From positions 1-50,749 of IMG/VR virus record IMGVR_UViG_3300043015_003085: 50,749 bases of DNA; one strand, written 5' to 3'. This document shows positions 33,387-41,171 of this stretch, piece after piece; positions within the stretch are counted from its first letter, which is position 1; the number at the start of each line of letters is the position of its first letter. Below the pieces are notes generated by a model. The model was not told the DNA's origin. It saw only the letters and a program-made list of their open reading frames with translations, and did not search any database. A program made the translations under genes and the position numbers. Origin of the DNA: a virus.

Positions 33387-34364
33387 TTAAGCATTCTCCT
33401 TATTTAGTGTTGTACGAATATCATTGATTGCTGCAACATCAGCATCCCATAGTCGAGTAAAAGTCTTTTGGAAAGGATCACCGTTTGTTCCGTTAAGTGC
33501 CTCACGGCGGCAAGGATAAATTGTATCCTGCTCATGATAGTCAAATGAATCATTCTTTGGCTCAGGCTGATAAAGGTTTGTACCTTTGCTTGTCCATGTA
33601 TCTCCTTCCTTAACACGGAAAGTCTTAATGTAATGCATATCAGGTCGCTCAAAGTCAAGAACAGTTGAAAACTCTGGAATACACTCACAAATAAGACGTG
33701 CCATTTGAGTCGCAAGAATGTTATCAACCTCAGGCTGAATTTGAACATCTTGACGTTGTCGAACAAGACCAATCAAATCCTTAATGTTAAACCTAGCATA
33801 ATAGAAAGAAGTAAGGCATTTAGGAAGGATAATACGTGCATCCATCATTGAAATAACCTTAGAATCAACCATGTCAGCATAAAGCTGCTTTGTATCGTTA
33901 ACAAGTTGCTGGTAACGGTCATAAAACTCAGGCGAGTTTTCAATAGCCTCTGGAACAACAGCAGGATCATCACGAAGATCACGATCACCCGTGCATTGTG
34001 CTGCAAATGAACCGGCACGATGTCGAATAAGATGTGTTACTGTTTGAAGAGAAATTCCACTAATTCTAAACGTAAAACCAAGGCACTCCATAGGCGTAGG
34101 CAAAGCTCTAAAGTTAAGAACATCAATAAGATTAAGTGACTTATCACGTGTAGAAACATTATCAGGAGAAGATTGCCAAGGATCGTCCGCCCAGGTCGCT
34201 TTTGTATAACACCATGCAACATTATGTGCCTGCTCTCGTGATGGCGCATCAACTAGCTCCACCTTAAGAGCTTCAAGATTGTTTTGAAATGTCGTATTAC
34301 AAGATTGTCCAAACTTAAGATCCATAGGAAGAGTAATCGGGTCAATGTTATTATTAAGTGGCAT
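33387..34364 (-). CDS. Divergent ThyX-like protein (325 aa)
   Basis: Overall similarity to flavin-dependent thymidylate synthase: LQTVTHLIRHRAGSFAAQ aligns with the ThyX signature (RHRxxSxNExSxR), and DARIILPKCLTSFYYARF with the AR-LP-L-T-Y block, followed by VRQRQDVQIQPEVDNI. RHR and Ser are kept, but the NExS part is replaced by FAAQCTGDRD, so the reaction may differ. It is longer than normal ThyX (about 220-250) by a C-terminal extension of about 70 residues. A canonical ThyX is encoded separately at 37458. Methylation or hydroxymethylation of dUMP or another pyrimidine nucleotide is possible. Shine-Dalgarno AAAAGGA; promoter 34393-34421. Confidence 0.78.
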   Translation of the reverse strand: MPLNNNIDPITLPMDLKFGQSCNTTFQNNLEALKVELVDAPSREQAHNVAWCYTKATWADDPWQSSPDNVSTRDKSLNLIDVLNFRALPTPMECLGFTFRISGISLQTVTHLIRHRAGSFAAQCTGDRDLRDDPAVVPEAIENSPEFYDRYQQLVNDTKQLYADMVDSKVISMMDARIILPKCLTSFYYARFNIKDLIGLVRQRQDVQIQPEVDNILATQMARLICECIPEFSTVLDFERPDMHYIKTFRVKEGDTWTSKGTNLYQPEPKNDSFDYHEQDTIYPCRREALNGTNGDPFQKTFTRLWDADVAAINDIRTTLNKENA

Positions 34365-34392
34365 TTAATTTCCTTTTGTTATTTGTGTCAAT

Positions 34393-34421
34393 ATAATAAA
34401 TAATTTTTGTCTAATTTACAA
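34393..34421 (-). promoter_or_regulatory. Predicted early/middle promoter (TTGTAA-N17-TATTAT)
   Basis: On the minus strand TTGTAA (34421-34416), 17 bases, TATTAT (34398-34393). The -35 region TTGTAAATTAGAC is identical to that at 32113. It drives divergent ThyX, the deoxyribosyltransferase-like enzyme and Fpg. Confidence 0.68.
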
Positions 34422-34422
34422 C

Positions 34423-35367
34423 TTATTTTAATTTTAACGATAAATCCAAAACTTTGTAATGCATATTCTCTAAAGATGTTTCGTAAATATATTCGTCTTT
34501 CTTTGGATGATCTAAAATGCTTTTGTTATATTCATAGATTGGCATTACAACTGGAACATTATGATTTGCATATTCACTTACATGTTTAGGTGAATCATCA
34601 ATTGCAAACTTAAATCTTCCATCCAAATAAAAGTCTTGTTTTGCCAACCAAATATATTTTTCAGAAGAAAAGTTTAGCTTGTCAAATACAATATTACTAT
34701 CAAGCAGACTCTGAAGTGTTTGATATTTGCATCTTAGATTTGCTTCTGGTCTGCTTGTTAGTAACTGGATTTCATAGCCTGACTTTTGTAAAGCTTCTGT
34801 CATAAGAGAAGCATTTTGAAAAGCTGGAATTGTTAGTAGACCATCTTCTTCCATAAACTCTTCAAAAACACTTTCAGGACTTAATCCAATGTCTTTAACA
34901 GCAATAGATGAATAATACTGATTTGAGTTATCATCAATCTCTATTGAGTATGTGTCTCTAATCCACTGATTAAATGTAGATCTAAAAGAGACAAGAACAT
35001 CATCAATATCCACAACAACAACAGGCTTATTGGTAGTTCTATATGCAACATCTTTATGAAGATAGTTGTCTTTATGTTGAAATGCTTTTAAGAAAGTATC
35101 TTCATTAATATCATATAAGTTTAGTATTGCTAGCAAATATCTAAATGCGTCAACAGACTTATATAAGACTTTACCTTTATCAACTGTAAACTCGTCTTTA
35201 TCATAGAACTTATAGTTTGTTGACGATACAATCTGAGTAGTCTCACTATGTAAAGAAAGTGACAAAGTCTTAAGCATCTCTTCTTTTTGTTTAGAAGACA
35301 TATTGTTTTTATCGTAAAATAAGTTTGAAAACTTTTCTTGTAGTTCTAAATATTTTTTTAAGTCCAT
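34423..35367 (-). CDS. MazG-like N-domain fused to HAD phosphatase (314 aa)
   Basis: Residues 114-314 are a HAD phosphatase: motif I VVVVDIDDVLV (Asp120, Asp122), motif II LLTSRPE and motif IV FAIDDSPKH. The closest type is 5'(3')-deoxyribonucleotidase (NT5C-like). Residues about 1-110 are all helical and look like a MazG/dUTPase-type NTP pyrophosphatase (LSLHSETTQIV, KSVDAFRYLLAIL), but the E-x-x-E and E-x-x-D metal residues are incomplete, so this half may be inactive. Nucleotide-pool control is the likely role. Shine-Dalgarno AGAGG; promoter 35384-35413. Confidence 0.75.
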   Translation of the reverse strand: MDLKKYLELQEKFSNLFYDKNNMSSKQKEEMLKTLSLSLHSETTQIVSSTNYKFYDKDEFTVDKGKVLYKSVDAFRYLLAILNLYDINEDTFLKAFQHKDNYLHKDVAYRTTNKPVVVVDIDDVLVSFRSTFNQWIRDTYSIEIDDNSNQYYSSIAVKDIGLSPESVFEEFMEEDGLLTIPAFQNASLMTEALQKSGYEIQLLTSRPEANLRCKYQTLQSLLDSNIVFDKLNFSSEKYIWLAKQDFYLDGRFKFAIDDSPKHVSEYANHNVPVVMPIYEYNKSILDHPKKDEYIYETSLENMHYKVLDLSLKLK

Positions 35368-35383
35368 GTTTACCTCTGGACTT

Positions 35384-35413
35384 ATTATATCTTATTTGTA
35401 TCTATTTTTACAT
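35384..35413 (-). promoter_or_regulatory. Predicted early/middle promoter (ATGTAA-N18-TATAAT)
   Basis: On the minus strand ATGTAA (35413-35408), 18 bases, TATAAT (35389-35384), in front of the HAD fusion gene and overlapping the stop of the preceding gene. Confidence 0.65.
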
Positions 35414-35776
35414 TATTTCTTTAACAGCTGCAGTAAAATCATCTAGCTGCTTATCAGTCATACTACTAGCAAAAGTATTTATGATAATGTCTACCTGTGA
35501 TTGATTCATTGTAAAGCCAGTTTGTGCAACTAGAACAAATAGCGCTAATAAAGTTGTAGAATACTTAAGCTGAAGTTTATTTGTAATTGAATCATCAACA
35601 TCATCTCTAAATCTCATTGAGTCACGAAGTTCTTCTAGAAGTGCATATGCAGAGTTTAATGACCCTACTTTATCAGCAATCATATTTATTGCTGCTTCTA
35701 ACTTAACTTTTTGAGGTGATGGTTTCATCTCTTCTTCAATAGCTTCTAGGAGTGGCTTTAATGTATACTTACTCAT
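35408..35776 (-). CDS. Hypothetical protein with leader-like N-terminus (122 aa)
   Basis: Not recognised. All helical. The N-terminus KPLLE|AIEEE matches the (L/I)-x-E|A leader (L9-L10-E11), although the gene lies in an early-type operon. The body includes ALFVLVAQTGFTMNQSQVDI. Shine-Dalgarno AAGGA, which overlaps the upstream stop region. Confidence 0.65.
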   Translation of the reverse strand: MSKYTLKPLLEAIEEEMKPSPQKVKLEAAINMIADKVGSLNSAYALLEELRDSMRFRDDVDDSITNKLQLKYSTTLLALFVLVAQTGFTMNQSQVDIIINTFASSMTDKQLDDFTAAVKEIM

Positions 35777-35777
35777 T

Positions 35778-36434
35778 TTAATCCTTACTTAAAATAATAT
35801 CTTTAACTATTTGTTTATCTTCATTACTAAGCACAAACTTAATGTCTCTTGAAGCTAATAAATCTTTTATTGTTAACGTTCTATATTTATTGTAATAGTA
35901 ATAATAAGATAAAGTTCTTGCAATATTACTATTTATATCACTTTCTTCAGAATATGAAGTAAATTCTAATGCTTCTTTTGCATTAACAATTTCTTTTGCA
36001 ATACTAGCAATAAAAGAAGCCTTAAATCTTTCATATGTTTGTATATTAGTGTTATAAATACAGTTTGCAATAATAATACCATCATCAATCTCATCTGTCG
36101 TAGAGTAAGGAACTTCATCCTCATTTACTACAAAATAAAAGGTATTGTTAACTTCTGTATACTTTACCTTGTTTCGTAACAAAACATTTGCTTCAACTGA
36201 AAGATCTGTTTTTTCAAATATAGAAGCATTTGCATTTTTACTTAAAAAAGGAACCTCTTTATCAAAAACAACTTGTTTATCTTGATGAAACATTATTAAG
36301 ACTTCACGATAGTTTAGAAAAAGTGTCATCTCAAACTCTGTTAGCAAACCTAGATAATTTAGAATATGAGATTCTACTTTTTTCTCGTATGTCTCAATAA
36401 AATCATCTACATCACTATCGAATTTGTAATTCAC
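35778..36434 (-). CDS. Hypothetical protein (218 aa)
   Basis: Not recognised. Acidic, mixed alpha/beta (FEMTLFLNYREVLIMFHQDK, NNTFYFVVNEDEVPYSTTDE), with a lysine-rich C-terminal helix. It starts 2 bases after the MazG-like gene's stop in the ThyX operon. Confidence 0.65.
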   Translation of the reverse strand: MNYKFDSDVDDFIETYEKKVESHILNYLGLLTEFEMTLFLNYREVLIMFHQDKQVVFDKEVPFLSKNANASIFEKTDLSVEANVLLRNKVKYTEVNNTFYFVVNEDEVPYSTTDEIDDGIIIANCIYNTNIQTYERFKASFIASIAKEIVNAKEALEFTSYSEESDINSNIARTLSYYYYYNKYRTLTIKDLLASRDIKFVLSNEDKQIVKDIILSKD

Positions 36435-36435
36435 T

Positions 36436-36813
36436 TTAATATCCGTCAGTCAGCCTTTTCTTAATTATTTCGTGTTTTCTCTCAAAGGCACTAAAAAATT
36501 TCTTGCTATCAACACCACAAAGAATTAAAAGATTAAAAAAGTAGTTAAAAGCATCTACGATTTCTTCTAAAAATTCCTCTTGATCAATGTCAGGAAGATC
36601 AGATGTTCGATGAGGTTTCCAGTTTTTAAGATGACCTAAAGCCTCAAACATTTCTTCAACACCATTAAGCGCAATTTGTCGAATAAACTTTTGTGACTCT
36701 TTTGTTGTAATATCAACAGGCCACTGATTTGGAAATGACTCTGGAAACCTTTTAATTAAAAGCTGTAAAAACTCTTCTCTATGTGTAAAAATAGTTTCTA
36801 GCTTATCTTTCAA
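36436..36813 (-). CDS. MazG-like/dimeric-dUTPase-like NTP pyrophosphatase (125 aa)
   Basis: All-alpha NTP-PPase pattern: EEMFEALGHLKNWK followed by FLEEIVDAFNYFFNLLIL gives the E-x-x-E and E-x-x-D metal-binding helices. These enzymes cleave dNTPs to dNMP and pyrophosphate; dUTP or dCTP are usual phage substrates. The start is TTG 36813 with an AAGGG Shine-Dalgarno 6-7 bases upstream. It would feed dUMP to the ThyX encoded upstream in the same operon. Confidence 0.75.
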   Translation of the reverse strand: MKDKLETIFTHREEFLQLLIKRFPESFPNQWPVDITTKESQKFIRQIALNGVEEMFEALGHLKNWKPHRTSDLPDIDQEEFLEEIVDAFNYFFNLLILCGVDSKKFFSAFERKHEIIKKRLTDGY

Positions 36814-36830
36814 TTTAATACCCTTTATTG

Positions 36831-37034
36831 TTAAGTGTCGTCTTTGGCACCTTCTGCAATAATTCTATCTAAATTTTGATTAAATACATGCATATAATCT
36901 TGGTCAATTTCCAAGACACCTTCAGCCTCAACTAACTCTAACATTCTAAAGTTATCTGTAATATCTGTTCCTGTCATAATAGCCATTTGTAGCAGTTTAA
37001 CCACGTGTGCAATTGTATCGTCACTTAACTTCAT
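36831..37034 (-). CDS. Small conserved-type phage protein (67 aa)
   Basis: No function recognised. All-helical, MKLSDDTIAHVVKLLQMAIMTGTDITDN..., resembling short phage proteins with a helix, TGTDI turn and an acidic end. Shine-Dalgarno TAGGAGAT 5 bases from the ATG. Part of the ThyX operon. Confidence 0.65.
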   Translation of the reverse strand: MKLSDDTIAHVVKLLQMAIMTGTDITDNFRMLELVEAEGVLEIDQDYMHVFNQNLDRIIAEGAKDDT

Positions 37035-37042
37035 ATTATCTC

Positions 37043-37423
37043 CTATACTATAATTGGGTTTTTCTTTGTTTTAATTGCAATAGATTCAGTGTCATGATCA
37101 ATTAGTTTTGCCATGTCTAAGTTTTCAATTCTTATTAGACCTTTCAACACCTTCATGCATGCATCTAAATCTTTTGGATTTGGATCGTTAGGATCAACAT
37201 ATTTCGGGTTATATGAAATGTTTAATTCTATTATTCTTTTTCCACTTGATGTTCTTTTATCTGAAAGGGGTCTTGTCTGCCTGACAGTTGCAACACCTCC
37301 TAATGATCTTGCATCTGTTAAAATATCTAAAATGTTAGGATCATCTTTTCCTTCAATCTGAACTCTGCAGTGAACTAACATTTTAACTAAATCTTCGTGT
37401 CTCTCTTGTAATAAACCTGTCAT
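37043..37423 (-). CDS. Small alpha/beta protein (126 aa)
   Basis: Function not recognised. The pattern DILTDARSLGGVATVRQTRP then GKRIIELNISYNPKYV looks like a ferredoxin-like fold (helix, strand, strand) seen in small phage proteins. Shine-Dalgarno TGAGGTAAAT. It lies directly after ThyX. Confidence 0.62.
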   Translation of the reverse strand: MTGLLQERHEDLVKMLVHCRVQIEGKDDPNILDILTDARSLGGVATVRQTRPLSDKRTSSGKRIIELNISYNPKYVDPNDPNPKDLDACMKVLKGLIRIENLDMAKLIDHDTESIAIKTKKNPIIV

Positions 37424-37457
37424 ATATTTACCTCATTTACATAAACTAAATATATAT

Positions 37458-38165
37458 TTAATGATTATTAATTTCTCGATAAACATTAGTTGCAAAAGGC
37501 CAGATATTTACAATAATCTCTAGCATTCCTTTTGCTAGCTGCTGGATTTCCCATTGTGCGCCTTCATGAATTCTTAGATCAATAAACTTAAGAATATTAT
37601 TAAGATTTGCTGTTGCGTAATACTTTGTATAAAGGTTCTGTGGAAGAATCATACGTGCTTGTTCTCTTGCAACGCCACCCTTGATAAGCTTTTCATAAAG
37701 TTCTAAAGAATCACTGCAGTGTTCTCGCACAACATCAGATGCGCTACCTTCGCCGCCAAAGCCTGTAAAAATGTTAGGATTTACTAGATCATCTGTAGAT
37801 GCTTGTCGATTTGAAGATGACTGCATTCTAAAAGAAGCAGGAAAATAAAACTTCATATCATAGTCTGTATATCGTCTACTAATTTCGTTGTAACTCCATG
37901 TTCGATGTCGATGATGTTGCGACCGAATAAATAGAGGAACTTCGATAAGAAATGTAGCAAAGTTATGTTCTAGAGTTGAAGTATGTTTATGTTTAATAAG
38001 ATACTTGATAAGTTTACGATCACGATTATCTAATTCTTGTTTCTCAACACCAAACGAGACTCTAGCTGAGTTGACAATTGTAAGCTCGTCACCCATGCTT
38101 TGAACAAGACTAATGTGACCAATATCATCATTATATAATTTAACAGTTAAATTGTTTGAACTCAT
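37458..38165 (-). CDS. thyX: Flavin-dependent thymidylate synthase (235 aa)
   Basis: Complete ThyX signature HRHRTWSYNEISRRYTD, then REQARMILPQNLYTKYY and DLRIHEGAQWEIQQLAK. It converts dUMP to dTMP with methylene-tetrahydrofolate and FAD/NADPH. Length is normal. It is first in an operon with the MazG-like enzyme and small proteins, driven by the promoter at 38190-38218. Confidence 0.95.
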   Translation of the reverse strand: MSSNNLTVKLYNDDIGHISLVQSMGDELTIVNSARVSFGVEKQELDNRDRKLIKYLIKHKHTSTLEHNFATFLIEVPLFIRSQHHRHRTWSYNEISRRYTDYDMKFYFPASFRMQSSSNRQASTDDLVNPNIFTGFGGEGSASDVVREHCSDSLELYEKLIKGGVAREQARMILPQNLYTKYYATANLNNILKFIDLRIHEGAQWEIQQLAKGMLEIIVNIWPFATNVYREINNH

Positions 38166-38189
38166 TTATTTCCTCTTAATTTAATAGTT

Positions 38190-38218
38190 ATTATAGAATA
38201 TAATTTGCATATTTACAT
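38190..38218 (-). promoter_or_regulatory. Predicted early/middle promoter of thyX (ATGTAA-N17-TATAAT)
   Basis: On the minus strand ATGTAA (38218-38213), 17 bases, TATAAT (38195-38190), 25 bases before thyX. Confidence 0.7.
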
Positions 38219-38223
38219 TAAAA

Positions 38224-38231
38224 AATAAATA
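38224..38231 (+). promoter_or_regulatory. Possible late promoter box (AATAAATA)
   Basis: The plus-strand AATAAATA box lies 9 bases upstream of the first fibre gene (38240) and overlaps its leader. It is one base from the T4 late element TATAAATA. A low-complexity AT-rich context makes chance matches likely. Confidence 0.3.
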
Positions 38232-38239
38232 GAGGCATT

Positions 38240-38749
38240 ATGACATATCATATAAACCTTCAACACAGACGTGGAGTTAAAGTTTTAAGAACTGATAACA
38301 CTTCGAATGCTATTAGACAAATTGTTACAAATTCTTTAATTACAGTCAATGGATCAACTATGGCTTACACTCCTCTAGAAGGATCGAGTTATGTAATATA
38401 TGAGTTCGTATCTCAATTACAATATGACCAAACTTTTAATAATGCGTTATTTAGACTTAGAATGGGAGATACTTCTTCTTCTTTATCAGCTATAGCTTCA
38501 GATGATACAGGTTATAAAATGAAATTTGGTACTGGAACTTCTTATTCTGATATTATTGGTCCTCTTGCTACTAACAACGTTTGGTATAATCAGCAGGTAA
38601 ATTTAAGATTTGCAATATCAACATCTGGATGGACTTCTGAAAAATTTGTTGGTCTAAAAATTCAATGCTCGCCTTACGAGTCAGGTTATCATAGGTCTAG
38701 AATTAATGCATATAGTTTTGATCCATTTGTAATTATGTACTGCATATAG
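38240..38749 (+). CDS. Fibre-like beta-rich protein, family A copy 1 (169 aa)
   Basis: No enzyme motif. Shared family pattern MAYTPLEGSSYVIYEF near residue 50 and an ending VIMYCI. Rich in Ser/Thr/Tyr beta strands like phage tail- or head-fibre proteins. It is a paralog of the proteins at 38758 and 39243 in the same plus-strand cluster. Shine-Dalgarno AGAGG. Likely a surface-exposed receptor-binding or decoration protein. Confidence 0.7.
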   Translation: MTYHINLQHRRGVKVLRTDNTSNAIRQIVTNSLITVNGSTMAYTPLEGSSYVIYEFVSQLQYDQTFNNALFRLRMGDTSSSLSAIASDDTGYKMKFGTGTSYSDIIGPLATNNVWYNQQVNLRFAISTSGWTSEKFVGLKIQCSPYESGYHRSRINAYSFDPFVIMYCI

Positions 38750-38757
38750 GAGATATA

Positions 38758-39240
38758 ATGAGTTATTTTTTAGAAACAAGAGAACCTGGGTATTTTTCAA
38801 AATTCAAAGGTGCTAAATTAAACAATTCGACATTATCGCAGTCTATAGGGAGTGACTATACTTTTTGCTCTGGGTCAGAAATATCTTATATACCAGATGA
38901 AGGATCAGACTATGTTATATACGAATATTGTTTTTTTGCTGATAGCTACATTCGCATAGATACTAGACTTGTTTATAGTGAAGATGGTGGAACTACTTTT
39001 ACTGAGTTGTCAGGCAATCGATCTTCGTTTAATTCAGGTGAAACAAGTTTAGAATTTGAAACTACATGTAATGTTAGACTTCTTATAGATAGCTGGGGTT
39101 CAACAGAAAGAATTTTTAGAATTGAAGGAAAAGGAAGCGGTGTTGTCTTACATAGAGCTGCAAATTTCATAAGATCCAGCTCCGCTCAAACAAAATATTT
39201 TATTCCTACAGTTGCTTGTTATTCTATAACAGAAAGTTAA
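38758..39240 (+). CDS. Fibre-like beta-rich protein, family A copy 2 (160 aa)
   Basis: Family pattern ISYIPDEGSDYVIYEY near residue 42 and C-terminal IPTVACYSI. Paralog of its neighbours at 38240 and 39243. Shine-Dalgarno TAGGAGATA. The minus-strand ORF across it is a shadow. Confidence 0.7.
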   Translation: MSYFLETREPGYFSKFKGAKLNNSTLSQSIGSDYTFCSGSEISYIPDEGSDYVIYEYCFFADSYIRIDTRLVYSEDGGTTFTELSGNRSSFNSGETSLEFETTCNVRLLIDSWGSTERIFRIEGKGSGVVLHRAANFIRSSSAQTKYFIPTVACYSITES

Positions 39241-39242
39241 AA

Positions 39243-39689
39243 ATGAGTTACTTATTAAATAATTACAATATATTATCATATAAATCAGAAGTTGGTGAAA
39301 CAGTTAGTACTCAGTTAATAAATAATTCTGCTCAAGAGTCTGTTAACGGAACAAGAATTAGTTTTACTCCTTTAATTAAAACAGAATTTATTATGTATGA
39401 ATGTTACTTGCAAGCTAACTATCAAGATTATAATTCAGAGCTTTCAATTGAGTTATATGAAAACGATGGAACAGGTTGGACAAATCTTGGTGATATATTT
39501 TGTGTTAAAGAAAAATCTGCAGGAAATATGCAATTTGGTGACGCAACACATTTAAGATATTTAATTCCTGGTTATAGCGGAACTAAAACATATGAACTTA
39601 GAGCAAGAGCAACAAGTACTTCAACAGAAACAAACTTGCCACATAATAATATAATACCTACTGTCATAATGTATAGTTGGATTGAATAA
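39243..39689 (+). CDS. Fibre-like beta-rich protein, family A copy 3 (148 aa)
   Basis: Pattern RISFTPLIKTEFIMYECYL near residue 37 and C-terminal IPTVIMYSW. The start at 39243 (MSYLLNNYN) is preferred: it lies 2 bases after the preceding stop and matches the MSYFLET start of copy 2. Confidence 0.7.
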   Translation: MSYLLNNYNILSYKSEVGETVSTQLINNSAQESVNGTRISFTPLIKTEFIMYECYLQANYQDYNSELSIELYENDGTGWTNLGDIFCVKEKSAGNMQFGDATHLRYLIPGYSGTKTYELRARATSTSTETNLPHNNIIPTVIMYSWIE

Positions 39690-39710
39690 TTAGACTAAAA
39701 GGGTTTATAT

Positions 39711-40043
39711 ATGTCTTTTAATATCACAGCAACATCAAAGGTTGTTACAATATCTGGAACTTATAATATAACTAAGGCTGATTCTGTAGGTACTGTATTT
39801 ATTGCAGATGATTCAAGTGCTGTAGTTTTTAATCTTCCTTTAGCAAGCAGTGTAATTGCAGGCACATACTACACAATTAAAAAACAAGGAGGATCAGGTA
39901 CAGTTTCTATAAATGGTAGTGGTAGTGATACCATAGATGGATCGGCTGCTAAAGTTATTTCCGGATCACAAATATGGGATACATATACAATTGCATCAGA
40001 CGGTGTAGATAAATGGTATTTCCTAAGCTTTGGGGCTTCATAA
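39711..40043 (+). CDS. Fibre-like beta-rich protein, family B copy 1 (110 aa)
   Basis: Pattern GTVFIADDSSAVVFNLPLAS, then YTIKKQGGSGTVSINGSG and a final WYFLSFGAS. Such Gly/Ser beta repeats are common in phage fibre or head-decoration proteins. It is a clear paralog of the gene at 40054 (same VFIA-S-S-x-V-FNLP and S-F-G-S end). Confidence 0.72.
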   Translation: MSFNITATSKVVTISGTYNITKADSVGTVFIADDSSAVVFNLPLASSVIAGTYYTIKKQGGSGTVSINGSGSDTIDGSAAKVISGSQIWDTYTIASDGVDKWYFLSFGAS

Positions 40044-40053
40044 GGAAGTTATT

Positions 40054-40386
40054 ATGACGTTTAATATAAAATCTAATTATAAAACATACAATGTTATAAC
40101 TTCGTCAACATATGATATAAGCCCAAAAACTCCGAACGGTTCAGTTTTTATTGCTGAATCTTCTAGTAATTCAGTAACGTTTAATCTGCCTTCAGTTGCT
40201 AATATTCCTATTGGAACTAGACTTCATTTCAAAAGAAGCACAGGAAGCAACAATGTTATATTAGATCCAGCAGGAACAGAACAAATTGATCAATTTACAA
40301 CAAGAAGTTTAGCAGGATCCAACTGGGCTTTTACAATTATTTCAAACGGAACTCAGTGGTATATAATAAGCTTTGGTGTTAGTTAG
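40054..40386 (+). CDS. Fibre-like beta-rich protein, family B copy 2 (110 aa)
   Basis: Pattern GSVFIAESSSNSVTFNLPSV, then LDPAGTEQID and WYIISFGVS. The start ATG 40054 is preferred over 40030, which overlaps copy 1, because AAGGAAG lies 6 bases upstream. Its stop overlaps the convergent stop of the endolysin gene and no terminator separates them. Confidence 0.72.
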   Translation: MTFNIKSNYKTYNVITSSTYDISPKTPNGSVFIAESSSNSVTFNLPSVANIPIGTRLHFKRSTGSNNVILDPAGTEQIDQFTTRSLAGSNWAFTIISNGTQWYIISFGVS

Positions 40387-41159
40387 AGTCCGTAATATAA
40401 CTTTTCTGCCCAAGGGATAACATCCCATTTTTTAGCTGAAATGTTATGGTGTCCTACAATACTAAAATTTGCTGCTTCTTTGACAGAATAAACTTCATTA
40501 TCTTCACAAACAGGTTTGTCATCTAGTTCTACAGCATATCGAAGATCAGCAAGAAACTCTCTGCAAAACTTAGCAAACTTATCACTAATCATCATATATT
40601 CTTTGACAGGAACTCTATCGTGATCATTGTCTATCATATATGAATCTGGATAAAACTTCTGTGTTTTATCTTGATATCTAGGATGAGGATGCATACAAAT
40701 GTCAATACCAATCGAGTATTGATTAAACTTTCCTGCATGATATGCCGATACGCCTGTATCTAAACATTGTAGAATTTCAAACTCCTCTGTCTTTGGATTT
40801 GTTCCTACTAAGAAATGAGAAGAAACATGGCGACCGCTAGCAGCATTAAATACACGGTAACAATGTCTTGAATTAAGACCGCCCCAGTGAACACAAATAG
40901 TTTTAGGCGTCATACGCCTTGAAGACCAATTTTGTGTGCCATCAGCTAATTCATATAGCGAAAGATCATGATTAACTTTATACGTTGCACCTGTTAGAGG
41001 AACAACCCTTCCCATATGAAAAATAACTGGACTCTCGTAAAAGTCTAATACTTTCTGATGTGTTGCAGGACCATAAACGCCATCAGGAATAGCACCAACT
41101 TCTTCCTGTAGCGTTCTAACATAGTCTCTATTTTTATTTAAGTGTTCAAATTGCTCCAT
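40383..41159 (-). CDS. Endolysin, N-acetylmuramoyl-L-alanine amidase (258 aa)
   Basis: Amidase_2/PGRP-like domain: zinc histidine in TICVHWGGLN, then SSHFLVGTNP, SAYHAGKFNQYSIGIDI, and a second zinc site in IVGHHNISAKKWD. It cuts the bond between muramic acid and L-alanine in peptidoglycan. The N-terminal 35 residues look like a short peptidoglycan-binding repeat (VGAIPDGVYGPATHQKVLDF). No signal peptide is seen, so a holin would be required; none is identified here. Shine-Dalgarno AAAGGGG. It follows the ClpP-like gene by 12 bases. Confidence 0.88.
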   Translation of the reverse strand: MEQFEHLNKNRDYVRTLQEEVGAIPDGVYGPATHQKVLDFYESPVIFHMGRVVPLTGATYKVNHDLSLYELADGTQNWSSRRMTPKTICVHWGGLNSRHCYRVFNAASGRHVSSHFLVGTNPKTEEFEILQCLDTGVSAYHAGKFNQYSIGIDICMHPHPRYQDKTQKFYPDSYMIDNDHDRVPVKEYMMISDKFAKFCREFLADLRYAVELDDKPVCEDNEVYSVKEAANFSIVGHHNISAKKWDVIPWAEKLYYGL

Positions 41160-41171
41160 ATTACTTCCCCT

